Positions 34,728-43,998 of a DNA stretch of 64,000 nucleotides are shown in pieces. The stretch covers positions 62,001 through 126,000 of the forward strand of contig JANQRB010000101.1 of assembly GCA_028284775.1 (NCBI GenBank), written 5' to 3'. The DNA comes from Candidatus Kapaibacterium sp. GTDB lineage: Bacteria; Bacteroidota; Ignavibacteria; Kapaibacteriales; UBA7675. Each line of letters starts with the position of its first letter. Position 1 is the stretch's first letter. The position numbers and the translations under genes are program-made. Below the pieces are notes generated by a model, which worked only from the letters and a program-made list of their open reading frames with translations, had not been told where the DNA came from and made no database searches.

Positions 34728-35828
34728 GTGTTAACAGAGCAAACGAAAGACATACATGCCAGAATTGCGGGTTATGATGTAGCGAGAGCGCTGGCCATCT
34801 TCGGCATGGTCTTCGTTAACTTCAAGCTTGTCATGACTGCCGGCGGTGAATCGTCCTGGCTGGGCGCGCTCGTGGGAGCTTTGGAAGGCCGCGCAGTCGC
34901 TACCTTCGTTGTACTCGCCGGCGTCGGGATTTCATTGTCGACGCGCCGGGCCTGCCTGAGTCGAGCGCCGGTTCAGCTAGCGCGGGCGCGAATCACAATT
35001 GTTAAACGCGCTTTGCTATTGATAGCTGTCGGCCTGACCTACACGCCAATCTGGCCGGCTGATATTCTACATTTCTACGGCTTCTATTTTTTGATAGGCG
35101 CCTGTCTGCTGACGGCTTCCGACCGGCTCTTGTGGTTGACCGCCGCTTTCCTGGTGACCGGCTTCCTCGTCCTGCTCCTTCTGTTTGACTATGAAGCCGG
35201 CTGGGATTTTGCAAGTCTCAGCTACCTCGACCTGTGGACGTTGGAAGGAATGTTCCGCCATATCTTCTTCAATGGCTTCCACCCGGTTATTCCATGGGCG
35301 GCTTTTCTCTTAGTCGGGATGTGGCTGGGACGCCGCAATATTCTCGATAATCGCTTCCGCCGCAAATTAACCGGCATCGCATTGCTGGTGTGGATCGGTG
35401 CCGAGTTGCTTTCCAGCCAATTAACAGGCAATTCGGGATTCTCTTCGCTGGGTATGACGGCCGAGGATGCAGCGGCGCTGTTCGGCACCAGTCCGATGCC
35501 GCCGGCGCCGCTTTATATGATCGCCGGCTGCGCTATCGCCCTGCTCATAATCGGATCCTGCGTTTCAATTTGTAAGTATCTTAACGGAGCGCCCTGGCTT
35601 AATGTTTTGTCTCGGACGGGTCGCATGTCATTAACAATCTATGTCTTGCATGTGGTTCTGGGAATGGGATTGTTGGAAGTGATGGGCCTTCTTCACCGGC
35701 AATCGATAGAGTTCGCTGTGCTGAGCGCTCTGTGTTTCAATGTGGTCAGCGTTATAGTTGCTCAGCTCTATTTGTCGAAGTTTACGTCCGGTCCCCTGGA
35801 GTGGATATTCAGAAAAATTGCCGGCTAA
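34728..35828 (+). CDS. DUF418/YeiB-like multi-pass membrane protein
   Basis: 366 aa with about nine to ten hydrophobic segments. The N-terminus RIAGYDVARALAIFGMVFVN matches the opening of the DUF418/DUF1624 acyltransferase-like family (xxLDxxRGxAxxGMxxxN). The C-terminal part, with RTGRMSLTIYVLHVVLGMGL, matches the DUF418 end (G+MSLTNYLxQS-like). The biochemical role in this family is unsettled; some relatives act as membrane acyltransferases. Starts at GTG 34728 with GAGTGTGGA about 8 nt upstream. Divergent from the TetR gene, 182 bp apart, so regulation by it is plausible. Confidence 0.75.
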   Translation: MLTEQTKDIHARIAGYDVARALAIFGMVFVNFKLVMTAGGESSWLGALVGALEGRAVATFVVLAGVGISLSTRRACLSRAPVQLARARITIVKRALLLIAVGLTYTPIWPADILHFYGFYFLIGACLLTASDRLLWLTAAFLVTGFLVLLLLFDYEAGWDFASLSYLDLWTLEGMFRHIFFNGFHPVIPWAAFLLVGMWLGRRNILDNRFRRKLTGIALLVWIGAELLSSQLTGNSGFSSLGMTAEDAAALFGTSPMPPAPLYMIAGCAIALLIIGSCVSICKYLNGAPWLNVLSRTGRMSLTIYVLHVVLGMGLLEVMGLLHRQSIEFAVLSALCFNVVSVIVAQLYLSKFTSGPLEWIFRKIAG

Positions 35829-36062
35829 GAGGGTTGCAAGGCAAAGCAGAACTCCCTCTGCCGCCTGAACGTCACCGCTTTCAGAGCGAGATAGCGGGAC
35901 TTCAGCATCATTAATTCGCAGCGCTGCTTACCATTGTCCTGATTCAGCCGGCGTCACTCAAGCCAGCGCCCAAACAGCAGAGGCCGGCGAAGGACGGATC
36001 ATGAGAGACTAAAACCAGCGCTCTTCGGGTGGCGAACTTTCGCTTGAATTGACGCCCAGTCG

Positions 36063-36866
36063 TCACCAGCTGCCGGAAGCGCCGCCGCCGCCGGAGCTGC
36101 CGCCACCACCGCCGCTGAATCCACCGCCGCCAGAGCCGCCACCGAATCCGCTAGCGCCATAGCCACCACCTGTATAAACACTGCCACTGTGACCGCCGCT
36201 GCTCCAACCGCTGCGTCCTCCCGTCATACCACGGCGATTTCGAAAATCATAGGCTTTGAATATCCGGCGCACCAACAAAACGGCAAGACCAACAATCAGC
36301 GCGGTAAAAAGCAACTTGAAAGGGTCGTCATTCTTGTTGTCAAGATTGGGACGAGGCGGAGACGTCGTTTGCGGAATCGGTATGCGCGGCTCAGCGGAGA
36401 CGTAGGACTTTAACTGCGCAAAGCCCTTGTTAATACCGGCATAATAGTAACCGCGCCTGAAAGCCGGTGCAATGATATTGTCAAGTATCTGCTTGCATCT
36501 GGCATCTGTCAAACGCGCTTCCAGTCCGTAGCCTACCTCGATGCGCAGCTTGCGCTCGTGGATAAATGCAGCAAAAACAAGGCCGTTGTCAAGCGGCTTT
36601 TGTCCTGGCCCCCAGTATGCAAACAGGCCGGTGACATACTCTTCCAGCGATCTGCCCGCAGGAAGCCGTTCCATCAAACAGACAAATATCTGCATGCCCG
36701 TCAATTCTTCGAAGCTGCGCAGGCGGGAATTCAGTAACTGTTCTTCATTTTGATCAAGAACATCTGCGTAGTCATTAACCCATGCGGCTAGCTCGGGATA
36801 TTCCTCATTCGCCCTGCAAACTGCGATCAGCAGCATGAACAATATCCAGGACGGCATTCTATGCAT
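36063..36866 (-). CDS. TPM-domain membrane protein with Gly/Ser-rich tail (copy 1)
   Basis: 267 aa from ATG 36866. A frame 46 codons longer would read back through the Gly-rich end of the upstream gene and is rejected; ATG 36857 is an alternative. The signal peptide MHRMPSWILFMLLIAVCRA is followed by the TPM (DUF477/YgcG-type) domain, residues ~22-160: WVNDYADVLDQNEEQLLNSR, then TGMQIFVCLMERLP and RIEVGYGLEARLTDARCKQI. A membrane segment FKLLFTALIVGLAVLLVRRI follows, then a Gly/Ser-rich tail ending SSGGGGASGSW. TPM domains face the periplasm or cell exterior; proposed roles are phosphatase-like or membrane quality control. Last gene of the LemA-TPM cluster. Confidence 0.85.
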   Translation of the reverse strand: MHRMPSWILFMLLIAVCRANEEYPELAAWVNDYADVLDQNEEQLLNSRLRSFEELTGMQIFVCLMERLPAGRSLEEYVTGLFAYWGPGQKPLDNGLVFAAFIHERKLRIEVGYGLEARLTDARCKQILDNIIAPAFRRGYYYAGINKGFAQLKSYVSAEPRIPIPQTTSPPRPNLDNKNDDPFKLLFTALIVGLAVLLVRRIFKAYDFRNRRGMTGGRSGWSSGGHSGSVYTGGGYGASGFGGGSGGGGFSGGGGGSSGGGGASGSW

Positions 36867-36954
36867 GTAAATCCGATAATTAACGTTCAGAATAGTTCGC
36901 GGAAAATTCGGACCGGCAGCAGCAGCTAAGCGGCTATGGAGTTTTGCACAATCG

Positions 36955-37782
36955 CTACCAGCTGCCGGAAGCGCCGCCGCCGCCGGAGCTGCCGCCACCA
37001 CCACCGGAAAAACTGCTGCTCGAAAAGCCGGAGCTGCTGCCGAAACTGCTGCCGGAATAGCGACTGCTGCCCGAGCCGGACCAGTTGCGCTGCCAGCCAG
37101 CGCCGCCGGCGCTTAGTCCCTTGCGGCCCATGAGAACGGCAAACAGAATAATCGCGCCAAAGAAGAGCGGAAAACTCAATGCAATCAGCAAAAATAACAA
37201 GGGGATAAGCAAGGGAAGGCCCTCGTCGCCGCTGTCCGAAAGCGGGGCTGCATTTTCCAGACTCACACGCAGAGAATCCGGCAGCTCGTAGTCCGGCGCG
37301 ACCGCTGCAATCACCCGCTGAACTCCAGCGTATACCGCAGCGAAGTAATTGCCTTCGCGCAGTTGCGGTATCATGTCATTATCAATAATTAATTGACAGG
37401 TTGCGTCGCTCAGACGGCCTTCAAGACCATAGCCCACTTCGATGCGCAGCTTGCGATCTTCGCTGAACAGGGCCAGCAGCACGCCGTTATCCGCGTCTTG
37501 TGCGCCCGGCTGCCAATGAGCAAAGAGCTCGTTAACATAGTGCTCCAGCGTATAACCGGAGGGAATACGCGCCATGACGGCGACAAAGATTTGCGTGCCG
37601 GATTCGATTTCAAGCTGCTGCAGCATGGTGTTTAAGGTCGCTTCCTCGCTGTCGGAGATGAGGCCGGCGAGGTCATTGATCCAGGCACTCGCTTCCGGGA
37701 AATCTGCATCCTGAGAAGGGAGCGCGACGACAGCGCAGAGCGCAACAAGCAGGTAAGAGCTTAGCCTAAGCAGCCTTTTCAT
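36955..37782 (-). CDS. TPM-domain membrane protein with Gly/Ser-rich tail (copy 2)
   Basis: 275 aa from ATG 37782, chosen because it follows the stop of the upstream gene by 10 bp, has GCGGG about 7 nt upstream and opens a clear signal peptide (MKRLLRLSSYLLVALCAVVA). TPM domain residues ~30-165: WINDLAGLISDSEEATLNTM, SGTQIFVAVMARIPSGYTLE, RIEVGYGLEGRLSDATCQLI. Two adjacent hydrophobic stretches (LPLLIPLLFLLIALSFPLFF and GAIILFAVLMG) act as membrane anchor. The tail is Gly/Ser-rich and ends in the same SGGGGGSSGGGGASGSW as copy 1, at both protein and DNA level. It is paralogous to copy 1, 88 bp downstream. Confidence 0.85.
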   Translation of the reverse strand: MKRLLRLSSYLLVALCAVVALPSQDADFPEASAWINDLAGLISDSEEATLNTMLQQLEIESGTQIFVAVMARIPSGYTLEHYVNELFAHWQPGAQDADNGVLLALFSEDRKLRIEVGYGLEGRLSDATCQLIIDNDMIPQLREGNYFAAVYAGVQRVIAAVAPDYELPDSLRVSLENAAPLSDSGDEGLPLLIPLLFLLIALSFPLFFGAIILFAVLMGRKGLSAGGAGWQRNWSGSGSSRYSGSSFGSSSGFSSSSFSGGGGGSSGGGGASGSW

Positions 37783-37792
37783 TCGATACCCG

Positions 37793-38251
37793 CTATTCAG
37801 CATGTGAAATCTCATCGCTTAGTTGATTGGGATTATCGTCATCTACCGGAAAGTACGCCCTCAGCTTTGCCCCGACCGCCGCTATGCCGTGTTCGATACC
37901 GCCGATGATATCGTCCTGGTGAAAGCGGACCTGCATCGCATCGCGCTCCGCTTGCCAGAAATCATCACCCACTTTGGCGTGAATACCTTTGTCGCCGAAG
38001 ATAGCGAAACGCCGGTCGTCCAGCGCCAGGTAAATCAATGCGCCGTTCCGCAATTGCGTGGCTTGCATGTTAAGTTCGAAAAAACGCTGTTCCGCCCTCA
38101 CCAGGGGCGATTCACCCTTCAGCCGACTTTCAACATGCAGACGAATTTCACCCGAAGTGCGGGCCTCGGCCTTTCTGATTGCCGCAAGTATCCGCGCTTT
38201 GTTCGCCCTGGTCAGGAGGGCCGAGACACTGGAAGGCTTAAGTAAATTCAT
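37793..38251 (-). CDS. soluble TPM-domain protein
   Basis: 152 aa without a signal peptide or membrane segment. ARILAAIRKAEARTSGEIRL, then FELNMQATQLRNGALIYLAL, RRFAIFGDKGIHAKVGDDFW and GIEHGIAAVGAKLRAYFPVD match the short cytoplasmic-looking TPM-domain proteins that often accompany LemA and YgcG-type genes. Its role is not established. It lies 40 bp after the LemA gene and 10 bp before TPM copy 2, all on the minus strand, which supports one operon. Confidence 0.85.
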   Translation of the reverse strand: MNLLKPSSVSALLTRANKARILAAIRKAEARTSGEIRLHVESRLKGESPLVRAEQRFFELNMQATQLRNGALIYLALDDRRFAIFGDKGIHAKVGDDFWQAERDAMQVRFHQDDIIGGIEHGIAAVGAKLRAYFPVDDDNPNQLSDEISHAE

Positions 38252-38291
38252 AGAACAGATTCACAGCTTGTTCATTGGAAAAGAATTCCCC

Positions 38292-39074
38292 TCACTTCCG
38301 ACCTTTCGACCCGGACCGAAAGTAGCTTAACGCCGTCTGACCGTAGAGTCGCGCCAGCATATTGCGGGGGAATTGCATGCCATAAACGTTGTAGGCGCGA
38401 ACGGCGGCATTATAGCGCCGCCGTTCGACTGCGATCCGGTTGGCGGCGCCCTCGATCTGCGCCTGCATGGCTCGAAATCCTTCGGTATCGAAGGCGGCGG
38501 CGCCTTCGGCCCCGACCTGCTGAATCTCCCACAGTATGTTTTCCAGGCGTTCGTGAGCCTTTCGCACGGCCGTCAGATCTTCCTCTTCTTCGTCGAGTTC
38601 TTGCCGGCCCAGCACGCCCTCAGCTTCGCGCCAGGCCATACGTAATTCGTTGACCAGTCTCTTGCCTTGCAGTGGGTTCGCGGCAGCCAGCTCGATAAGT
38701 CGCGGCATCAGGTCCAGGCGCCGCTGCATAACATTTTCCACCTGTGCCCAGGCGGCATATGTCTGTTCACGGCGATCGGCAAGACCATTGTACACGTGGG
38801 CGGCATACAGCACAGCCAGCAGAATCACAAGCGTCAGCCCCGCAACAAGCCGGCGGCGCAGCATCCGACGGCGCGTCCTGCCTGTCTCAAGCTCCGTACG
38901 AACTTCCTGTGTTATGTCTTCAATTTCCTGCTTTGTCAGCGATGACACTTCCGCCAGCGCTTCGGCAAGGCTCGCCCTCCGCGCGGCCCGCGCTTTGCGT
39001 TTCATGGCCCTGAGGAGGCGTTTTTCCACCTCGCGCCGGATTAAGTCTTCACGCTTTGTCTGTTCCGGATTCAT
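38292..39074 (-). CDS. LemA-family membrane protein
   Basis: 260 aa from ATG 39074, with GGAAG just upstream. A frame 89 codons longer has no matching features and is rejected. The first ~85 residues are charged and helical (KRLLRAMKRKARAARRASLA...) and unusual for LemA, which normally starts at the membrane segment. Then comes one transmembrane helix, LVAGLTLVILLAVLYAAHVY. The LemA core follows: YNGLADRREQTYAAWAQVEN, MQRRLDLMPRLIELA and the C-terminal RRRYNAAVRAYNVYGMQFPR. LemA proteins are inner-membrane helical-bundle proteins often genetically linked to TPM proteins, as here. First gene of the four-gene cluster. Confidence 0.85.
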   Translation of the reverse strand: MNPEQTKREDLIRREVEKRLLRAMKRKARAARRASLAEALAEVSSLTKQEIEDITQEVRTELETGRTRRRMLRRRLVAGLTLVILLAVLYAAHVYNGLADRREQTYAAWAQVENVMQRRLDLMPRLIELAAANPLQGKRLVNELRMAWREAEGVLGRQELDEEEEDLTAVRKAHERLENILWEIQQVGAEGAAAFDTEGFRAMQAQIEGAANRIAVERRRYNAAVRAYNVYGMQFPRNMLARLYGQTALSYFRSGSKGRK

Positions 39075-39619
39075 AGCTTCCGAAGGCAAGTGAGATTCTG
39101 CGCATTGGCCACGAAACGTGGAATTTTCCAGGCGGTCGGCCGCGCTTCGGCGCAAAGCTGCGTCAGAGATGACGCCGGGTAGTAGCTTTAAACGCAGCAG
39201 CTTAGATGCAATACGGACTGTGCCGCTTTTGTCTGCCGAGCCGAAATGTGCAGAAGCGCAGAAAAGAATCCAAAATAAAGTGACAAATTTTGTCGGACCG
39301 GCAGTTCTCCCGCGAAGCCGAAGCAGCGTAGGTGCTTGCACGAAGAGCGGACTGACAGCAAGTCACGCGTTCCGACGCAAAATCCAGAACCCGGGCCGCC
39401 GGCGGTTTCGCGGAGGCGGGGCAATCGATTCCGAGTGCTGTCACAGCCCGAACGGGGTTTCGACTCTGTTGTCAAAGCCGACAATCCGGATGAAGCGCAG
39501 AGGCCGGGAATTGTCCTTTGCCGGATTGGGGGGAATGAGTATTTTCCGGCGATCACGCGCGAAGAAAACGCCGCGAGTCGCAGATCACGGCTGGTGGCAG
39601 CGTTCCGGATTCAACCCGA
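39075..39619. other. divergent intergenic region (LemA / sensor kinase)
   Basis: About 545 bp that must hold promoters for both directions. Open frames here are overlapping shadows without features. No palindrome or repeat stood out. Confidence 0.5.
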
Positions 39620-42600
39620 GTGAATAACAGACGAGGCACGCAATTGCCGACTCTTTCATTGCATCTGCTTCTGCCGCTGCTCCGCTGCTGTCGGCTGGCC
39701 CTCTGCCTGCTTCCCATTGCCTTTCCGCCGCAGGCCGAAGCGTCATACACCGTGCAGCGGATCACGACGGAAGACGGTCTCTCGCACAGCTTCGTGATGA
39801 GCATGCTCCTGGATTCGCGCGGCTTTCTCTGGTTCGGCACGGCAGACGGCCTGGATAAGTACGACGGCAATATCACACGCAGCTACCGCCGCCAACCCGC
39901 CGACAGCCTGAGTCTGAGGTTTAATGCAATCGACCACATCATTGAAGACAGACGCGGAAGGCTGTGGATTGCCAGCACCCCGTATGGCCTGCATCGGATG
40001 AATCGGCGCACGGGCGTAGTGCGCCGCATTAACGATTCGGGGCGCTATGCCGGCGGCCCCGGTAGCGCAAAGATAACCGCGCTTCTCTGCGATGCGCCCG
40101 GAACTATCTGGATCGGAACGACTTCAGGTCTCTATCGCTATGCCGACTCCTGCGATTGTTTCGAAGGCCTGCCGCATGATCCGGCGGATCCGCGCAGCAT
40201 TGCCAACGATTCGATCACATTTATCGACCGGAGCGCTGACGGCAGTATCTGGGTTGGCGCCGGAAAAAACGGCGTTAATCGCTTTAATCCTTCCGACAAT
40301 ACCTTCAGTCGATTCGGCTTTAGCGGCGCGGCAGCTTTGAAGAACGGTACAAGGGACCTGATGGACCAGGACTCAGCGACACGGGAACTTGCATGGACAT
40401 GTCTGGGAGTTTTAAACACCGCCATTAACTACGAAGTTAAACGCAGCTATGATCTGCAGCGACGGCGGCGGCCGGGCGAAGATTTCTTCAGACGATCGGG
40501 AATCGTTTACGAATACCTGAAGATCGACTCCGGGGGCAGGGCCTGGGTTTTTGTCGACCGTCTGCACGGCCGCCACAGCGGCCTCTACCTGGTACCGTCT
40601 GCCGATAGTCCGGCGCAGCACGATAATAGCGCACAAGCGCCGCGACAGTTAGTTCAGGGTAATGTGCACTCTTTTCAACAGGATAAAACCGGCATCGTCT
40701 GGGTCGGCTCGGAAAAAGGCGTCTACAAGTTGATCCCCGTAACCAAGGAATTCGTTAACTACGGTCATGATCCCGACGACAGCACTTCGCTCAGTCACCC
40801 GCGCATTCGCAGTATTCGGCTGGACCGCAGCGCGCGGCTCTGGGTCGGTACAGACCAGGGCTTGAATCGCTATGATTCCGCAGCGCGGACCTGGCGGCGT
40901 TACGGTCATCGCGCTCGGCAAAACGGCAGCCTGAGCAATGTCTTCAATGTCATCTTTGAAGAAGAGGACGGGACGCTGCTCTTCGGAACCAACTGGGGTG
41001 TCCGCCGCTATGATGCCGCTGCCGATAGCCTGAAGACCGTCTACCAGGTCGATCAGCGCGGTCATTTAAATCTCGTCTGGTCATTCTATCGCGATACCGA
41101 TGAGCGTCTCTGGATAGGCACCAACAATTTCGGTCTGTGGATATTCGATCGGCAGGGCCGACCGGTCGAACGTCTGATGCACAATGCCGACGACAGCGCC
41201 GGTATTTGCGACAATCGTATCTGGTGTATGACGGGCGACAGCAAGGGACGGCTCTGGCTCGGCAGCCACAACGGATTAAATCGCCGTCTGCCCGGCACAA
41301 GCCGCTTTCGGCAATATCGCCATAGCCCCGGCGATCCGACAAGTATCTGCGGCAATGATATCTGGGCCATCAAGGAAGATCAGCAGGGGACAATCTGGAT
41401 CATCGCCTACGGCAGCGGCATCAGCAGGTACATCGACAGCAGCGACAGCTTCGAATCCTTCAGCAGTCTGCATGGATTGCCAAGCGACGCCATCTTTGGC
41501 GTTCTGATGGACCGGGCCGGTATGCTCTGGATATCGTCCAACGCCGGCCTGAGTGTCTTTGATCCGCAAGCAAAGCAGGTACTGCGCAGCTACAATCAGC
41601 ACGATGGCCTGCCCGGCCGTGAATTCGCCTACAAAGCGTTCTTCCAGGCGAGCGACGGCGAGATGTTCTTCGGCGGGCTGAACGGCCTGACGCGATTTTA
41701 CCCCGAGCGAATTCGCCACAACCGCCATGCGCCCGATGTCGCTATCTGCGGCTTCAGCATTTTCGATTCGACCGTCTTCCACGAGCTGCAGCACGGCGAC
41801 CGGTTGACGGTGGATCACGACGAAAACTTTATCGCCTTCGAATTCGCGGCCCTGGATTTCACCAATCCTTCCCGCAATCAATTCGCCTATCGCCTGGACG
41901 GCGTCGACCTCAACTGGGTCAGCGGCAGCGAGCGCCGCTTTGCTTCATATACCAATTTACAGCCCGGAGCCTATACCTTCCGTCTGCGGGCGTCGAATAA
42001 CGACGGCGTGTGGAACGAAGAGGAGGTGGCCGTTCAGCTTGAGGTGTTGCCGCCCTTCTGGATGACGACCTGGTTCCGCGCTCTGATCTTCAGCGCCGTT
42101 CTCGGCCTGATCGCCGGAGCGTATTATCTCCGGCTGCGAGCCTTGCGGCGACGCCATGCCCTCGAACGCCAGGCCCTCGAATCGCAGTTGCAGGCGCTGC
42201 GCGCGCAGATGAATCCGCATTTTATCTTCAACGCGCTCAATTCCATCCAGGGCCTGCTGCTGGACGACGCCTACGACAGCGCTTCCGACTCACTGGCGCA
42301 CTTCGCCAAGCTGGTGCGCCTGGTGTTGAATTTTTCCCGCAGCGCATCAATTTCGCTTGACGATGAGTGCCAGTTTCTTCAACTTTATCTCGCTCTTGAA
42401 TCGATGCGCCGCAAGGACAGGCTCAGCTTTCGCATCATTGTCGCGCCCGAGCTTGACCGCGCGGAGCTGCGACTGCCGCCGATGCTGATCCAGCCCTACG
42501 TGGAAAATGCCGTACTGCACGGCATCGCACCAAAGCCTGGAGGTGGCTGCGTGACGGTTTCTTTTCAACAGGAAGGCGAGTTTTTGCTTTGTAGCATCGA

Positions 42601-42847
42601 TGACGACGGTATCGGACGCATCGCCGCCGGCAAACGGCGCAGCGGACTTCCAAGCTGGCAGCAACCGCTCGGCAGCGACATCAACCGTCAGCGTCTGGAA
42701 GCGCTGCATGAATACAGCAGGGACGTGGCCGCAGTAACGATCCACGACAGCCTCGACAGCAAAGGCCGGGCATGCGGCACGCGGGTGGAGCTGCGCATTC
42801 CTCTGCGGGAAGCGGAGTTCGAGGCGGATGAACAAAACGACAGTTAA
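39620..42847 (+). CDS. Reg_prop/Y_Y_Y sensor histidine kinase (LytS type)
   Basis: 1075 aa from GTG 39620. Hydrophobic signal segment (LHLLLPLLRCCRLALCLLPI), then about 14 propeller-type repeats such as DSRGFLWFGTADGLDKYDG and DRSARLWVGTDQGLNRYDS, typical of Reg_prop two-component periplasmic propellers. A Y_Y_Y-like domain follows (FAYRLDGVDLNWVSG...YTNLQPGAYTFRLRASNNDG). One transmembrane helix lies near residues 815-838, then a His_kinase domain with NPHFIFNALNSIQ, phospho-acceptor type His867, and an HATPase region with IQPYVENAVLHGI near 958. The ligand is unknown; in relatives the propeller senses extracellular polymers. The response regulator gene follows 24 bp downstream. Confidence 0.9.
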   Translation: MNNRRGTQLPTLSLHLLLPLLRCCRLALCLLPIAFPPQAEASYTVQRITTEDGLSHSFVMSMLLDSRGFLWFGTADGLDKYDGNITRSYRRQPADSLSLRFNAIDHIIEDRRGRLWIASTPYGLHRMNRRTGVVRRINDSGRYAGGPGSAKITALLCDAPGTIWIGTTSGLYRYADSCDCFEGLPHDPADPRSIANDSITFIDRSADGSIWVGAGKNGVNRFNPSDNTFSRFGFSGAAALKNGTRDLMDQDSATRELAWTCLGVLNTAINYEVKRSYDLQRRRRPGEDFFRRSGIVYEYLKIDSGGRAWVFVDRLHGRHSGLYLVPSADSPAQHDNSAQAPRQLVQGNVHSFQQDKTGIVWVGSEKGVYKLIPVTKEFVNYGHDPDDSTSLSHPRIRSIRLDRSARLWVGTDQGLNRYDSAARTWRRYGHRARQNGSLSNVFNVIFEEEDGTLLFGTNWGVRRYDAAADSLKTVYQVDQRGHLNLVWSFYRDTDERLWIGTNNFGLWIFDRQGRPVERLMHNADDSAGICDNRIWCMTGDSKGRLWLGSHNGLNRRLPGTSRFRQYRHSPGDPTSICGNDIWAIKEDQQGTIWIIAYGSGISRYIDSSDSFESFSSLHGLPSDAIFGVLMDRAGMLWISSNAGLSVFDPQAKQVLRSYNQHDGLPGREFAYKAFFQASDGEMFFGGLNGLTRFYPERIRHNRHAPDVAICGFSIFDSTVFHELQHGDRLTVDHDENFIAFEFAALDFTNPSRNQFAYRLDGVDLNWVSGSERRFASYTNLQPGAYTFRLRASNNDGVWNEEEVAVQLEVLPPFWMTTWFRALIFSAVLGLIAGAYYLRLRALRRRHALERQALESQLQALRAQMNPHFIFNALNSIQGLLLDDAYDSASDSLAHFAKLVRLVLNFSRSASISLDDECQFLQLYLALESMRRKDRLSFRIIVAPELDRAELRLPPMLIQPYVENAVLHGIAPKPGGGCVTVSFQQEGEFLLCSIDDDGIGRIAAGKRRSGLPSWQQPLGSDINRQRLEALHEYSRDVAAVTIHDSLDSKGRACGTRVELRIPLREAEFEADEQNDS

Positions 42848-42871
42848 CATTTAAATCCATGGATTCGAAGC

Positions 42872-43615
42872 ATGATTACCAGCATCGTTGTGGATGATGA
42901 AGAGCAGGGACGCAACACGCTCTGCAAATTGATTCGTAAATATTGCGCCGACCTGCAAGTCATGGCGGTGGCCGAATCAGCGTCAGCGGCGCTGGATGCA
43001 ATCGAGCGCCATCATCCCGATCTGGTTTTTCTGGATGTCGAAATGCAGGAAACAAGCGGTTTGGAGCTGCTCGGCAGCTTCGAGCATCCTTCCTTCGACG
43101 TCATTTTCGTGACCGCGCACGAGCGCTATGCCGTGCCGGCGCTTCGCCACGCCGCTTTCGATTTTCTGCTCAAACCGGTGGCGAGCCTGGACCTTATCAC
43201 AGCCGTCAAACGCTATCGGCAACGTCAGCGGCCGCCATTAGCGACAACGAAGCAGCGGGATACGCAGTCCGACACGCGCGCGCCTCAGCAGCTTGCCTTG
43301 CCGACGCAGGAAGGTTTTGTTTTTGTCGATATCAACGAGATCAGCCACTGCAAGGCTGTCAGCAACTATACGGAAGTTCACATGCTGACGGGCAGAACAA
43401 TTACATCATCGCGTACCTTGCTGGAATTTGAACGGCTGCTCGAAGGCAGCGGCTTTGTGCGCGTTCATCAATCCGGGCTGATCAATTTGCGTTATGTGCG
43501 TAAATTTCGTCGCGGCAAAGGTCGCGGCGGCATTATCGTAATGCATGACGGCAGCGAAATCGATGTTGCGCAGCGACGGCGCGATCATTTTCTGGAACAA
43601 TTTGCCCGCCTGTAG
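42872..43615 (+). CDS. LytTR-family response regulator
   Basis: 247 aa. Receiver domain residues ~1-120: acidic pocket VVDDEEQ, phospho-acceptor D55 in DLVFLDVEM, the conserved Thr in VIFVTAHE and the Lys in FLLKPV. A linker rich in Gln/Pro/Thr leads to a LytTR DNA-binding domain, residues ~145-245: ISHCKAVSNYTEVHMLTGRT, then LEGSGFVRVHQSGLINLRYV. The partner is the LytS-type kinase 24 bp upstream. Targets are unknown; the next plus-strand gene, the lectin/beta-helix protein, is a candidate by position. Confidence 0.95.
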   Translation: MITSIVVDDEEQGRNTLCKLIRKYCADLQVMAVAESASAALDAIERHHPDLVFLDVEMQETSGLELLGSFEHPSFDVIFVTAHERYAVPALRHAAFDFLLKPVASLDLITAVKRYRQRQRPPLATTKQRDTQSDTRAPQQLALPTQEGFVFVDINEISHCKAVSNYTEVHMLTGRTITSSRTLLEFERLLEGSGFVRVHQSGLINLRYVRKFRRGKGRGGIIVMHDGSEIDVAQRRRDHFLEQFARL

Positions 43616-43998
43616 AAAATCTCGGTCTTCCCTCGCACTGCTGAAGTGGCATCCCTGTTGCACTTACTCACTCAAATGCGCGCCTGCGGCCAATGTCGTA
43701 TCGCCTGCTCATTCACCATTGAATTTCAGTGCATTTGAATGTAGTCTTGACAAGACACTTGTTAACATGTGATTGACAAACACTTAGCTGATCCGGTGCT
43801 TTGTCAGTTTAGTCTATGTTCTTGCCCCTCCCTGCGGAGAATTCAACTAGCGTGCGGATCGATTGCTCCGGCAATCTTCGATTTCCCTCCGAACAGGTTT
43901 TCCGCTACCATGCTGAGTCACAATTCTGAGCCAACAATGCTGCATACAGCAGCGTTGAGATTTTCCTCCAAACAACTTAATTCCGGGAGATTAACATA
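43616..43998. other. intergenic region upstream of the lectin/beta-helix gene
   Basis: About 380 bp. It contains a near-perfect 16-bp palindrome around GTTAAC (43756-43771), flanked by two TTGACA-like words. No terminator for the regulator gene was recognised. Confidence 0.5.
43756..43771. promoter_or_regulatory. near-palindrome CACTTGTTAACATGTG
   Basis: Palindromic apart from one base pair, about 230 bp before the lectin/beta-helix start codon. It lies between the LytTR gene and its downstream neighbour. Functional meaning is speculative. Confidence 0.25.

Noticed and set aside
39118..39627. 169-codon plus-strand frame before the sensor kinase
   Set aside because: Overlaps the kinase start and the LemA leader, Arg/Ser-rich with no feature; the intergenic interpretation is simpler.
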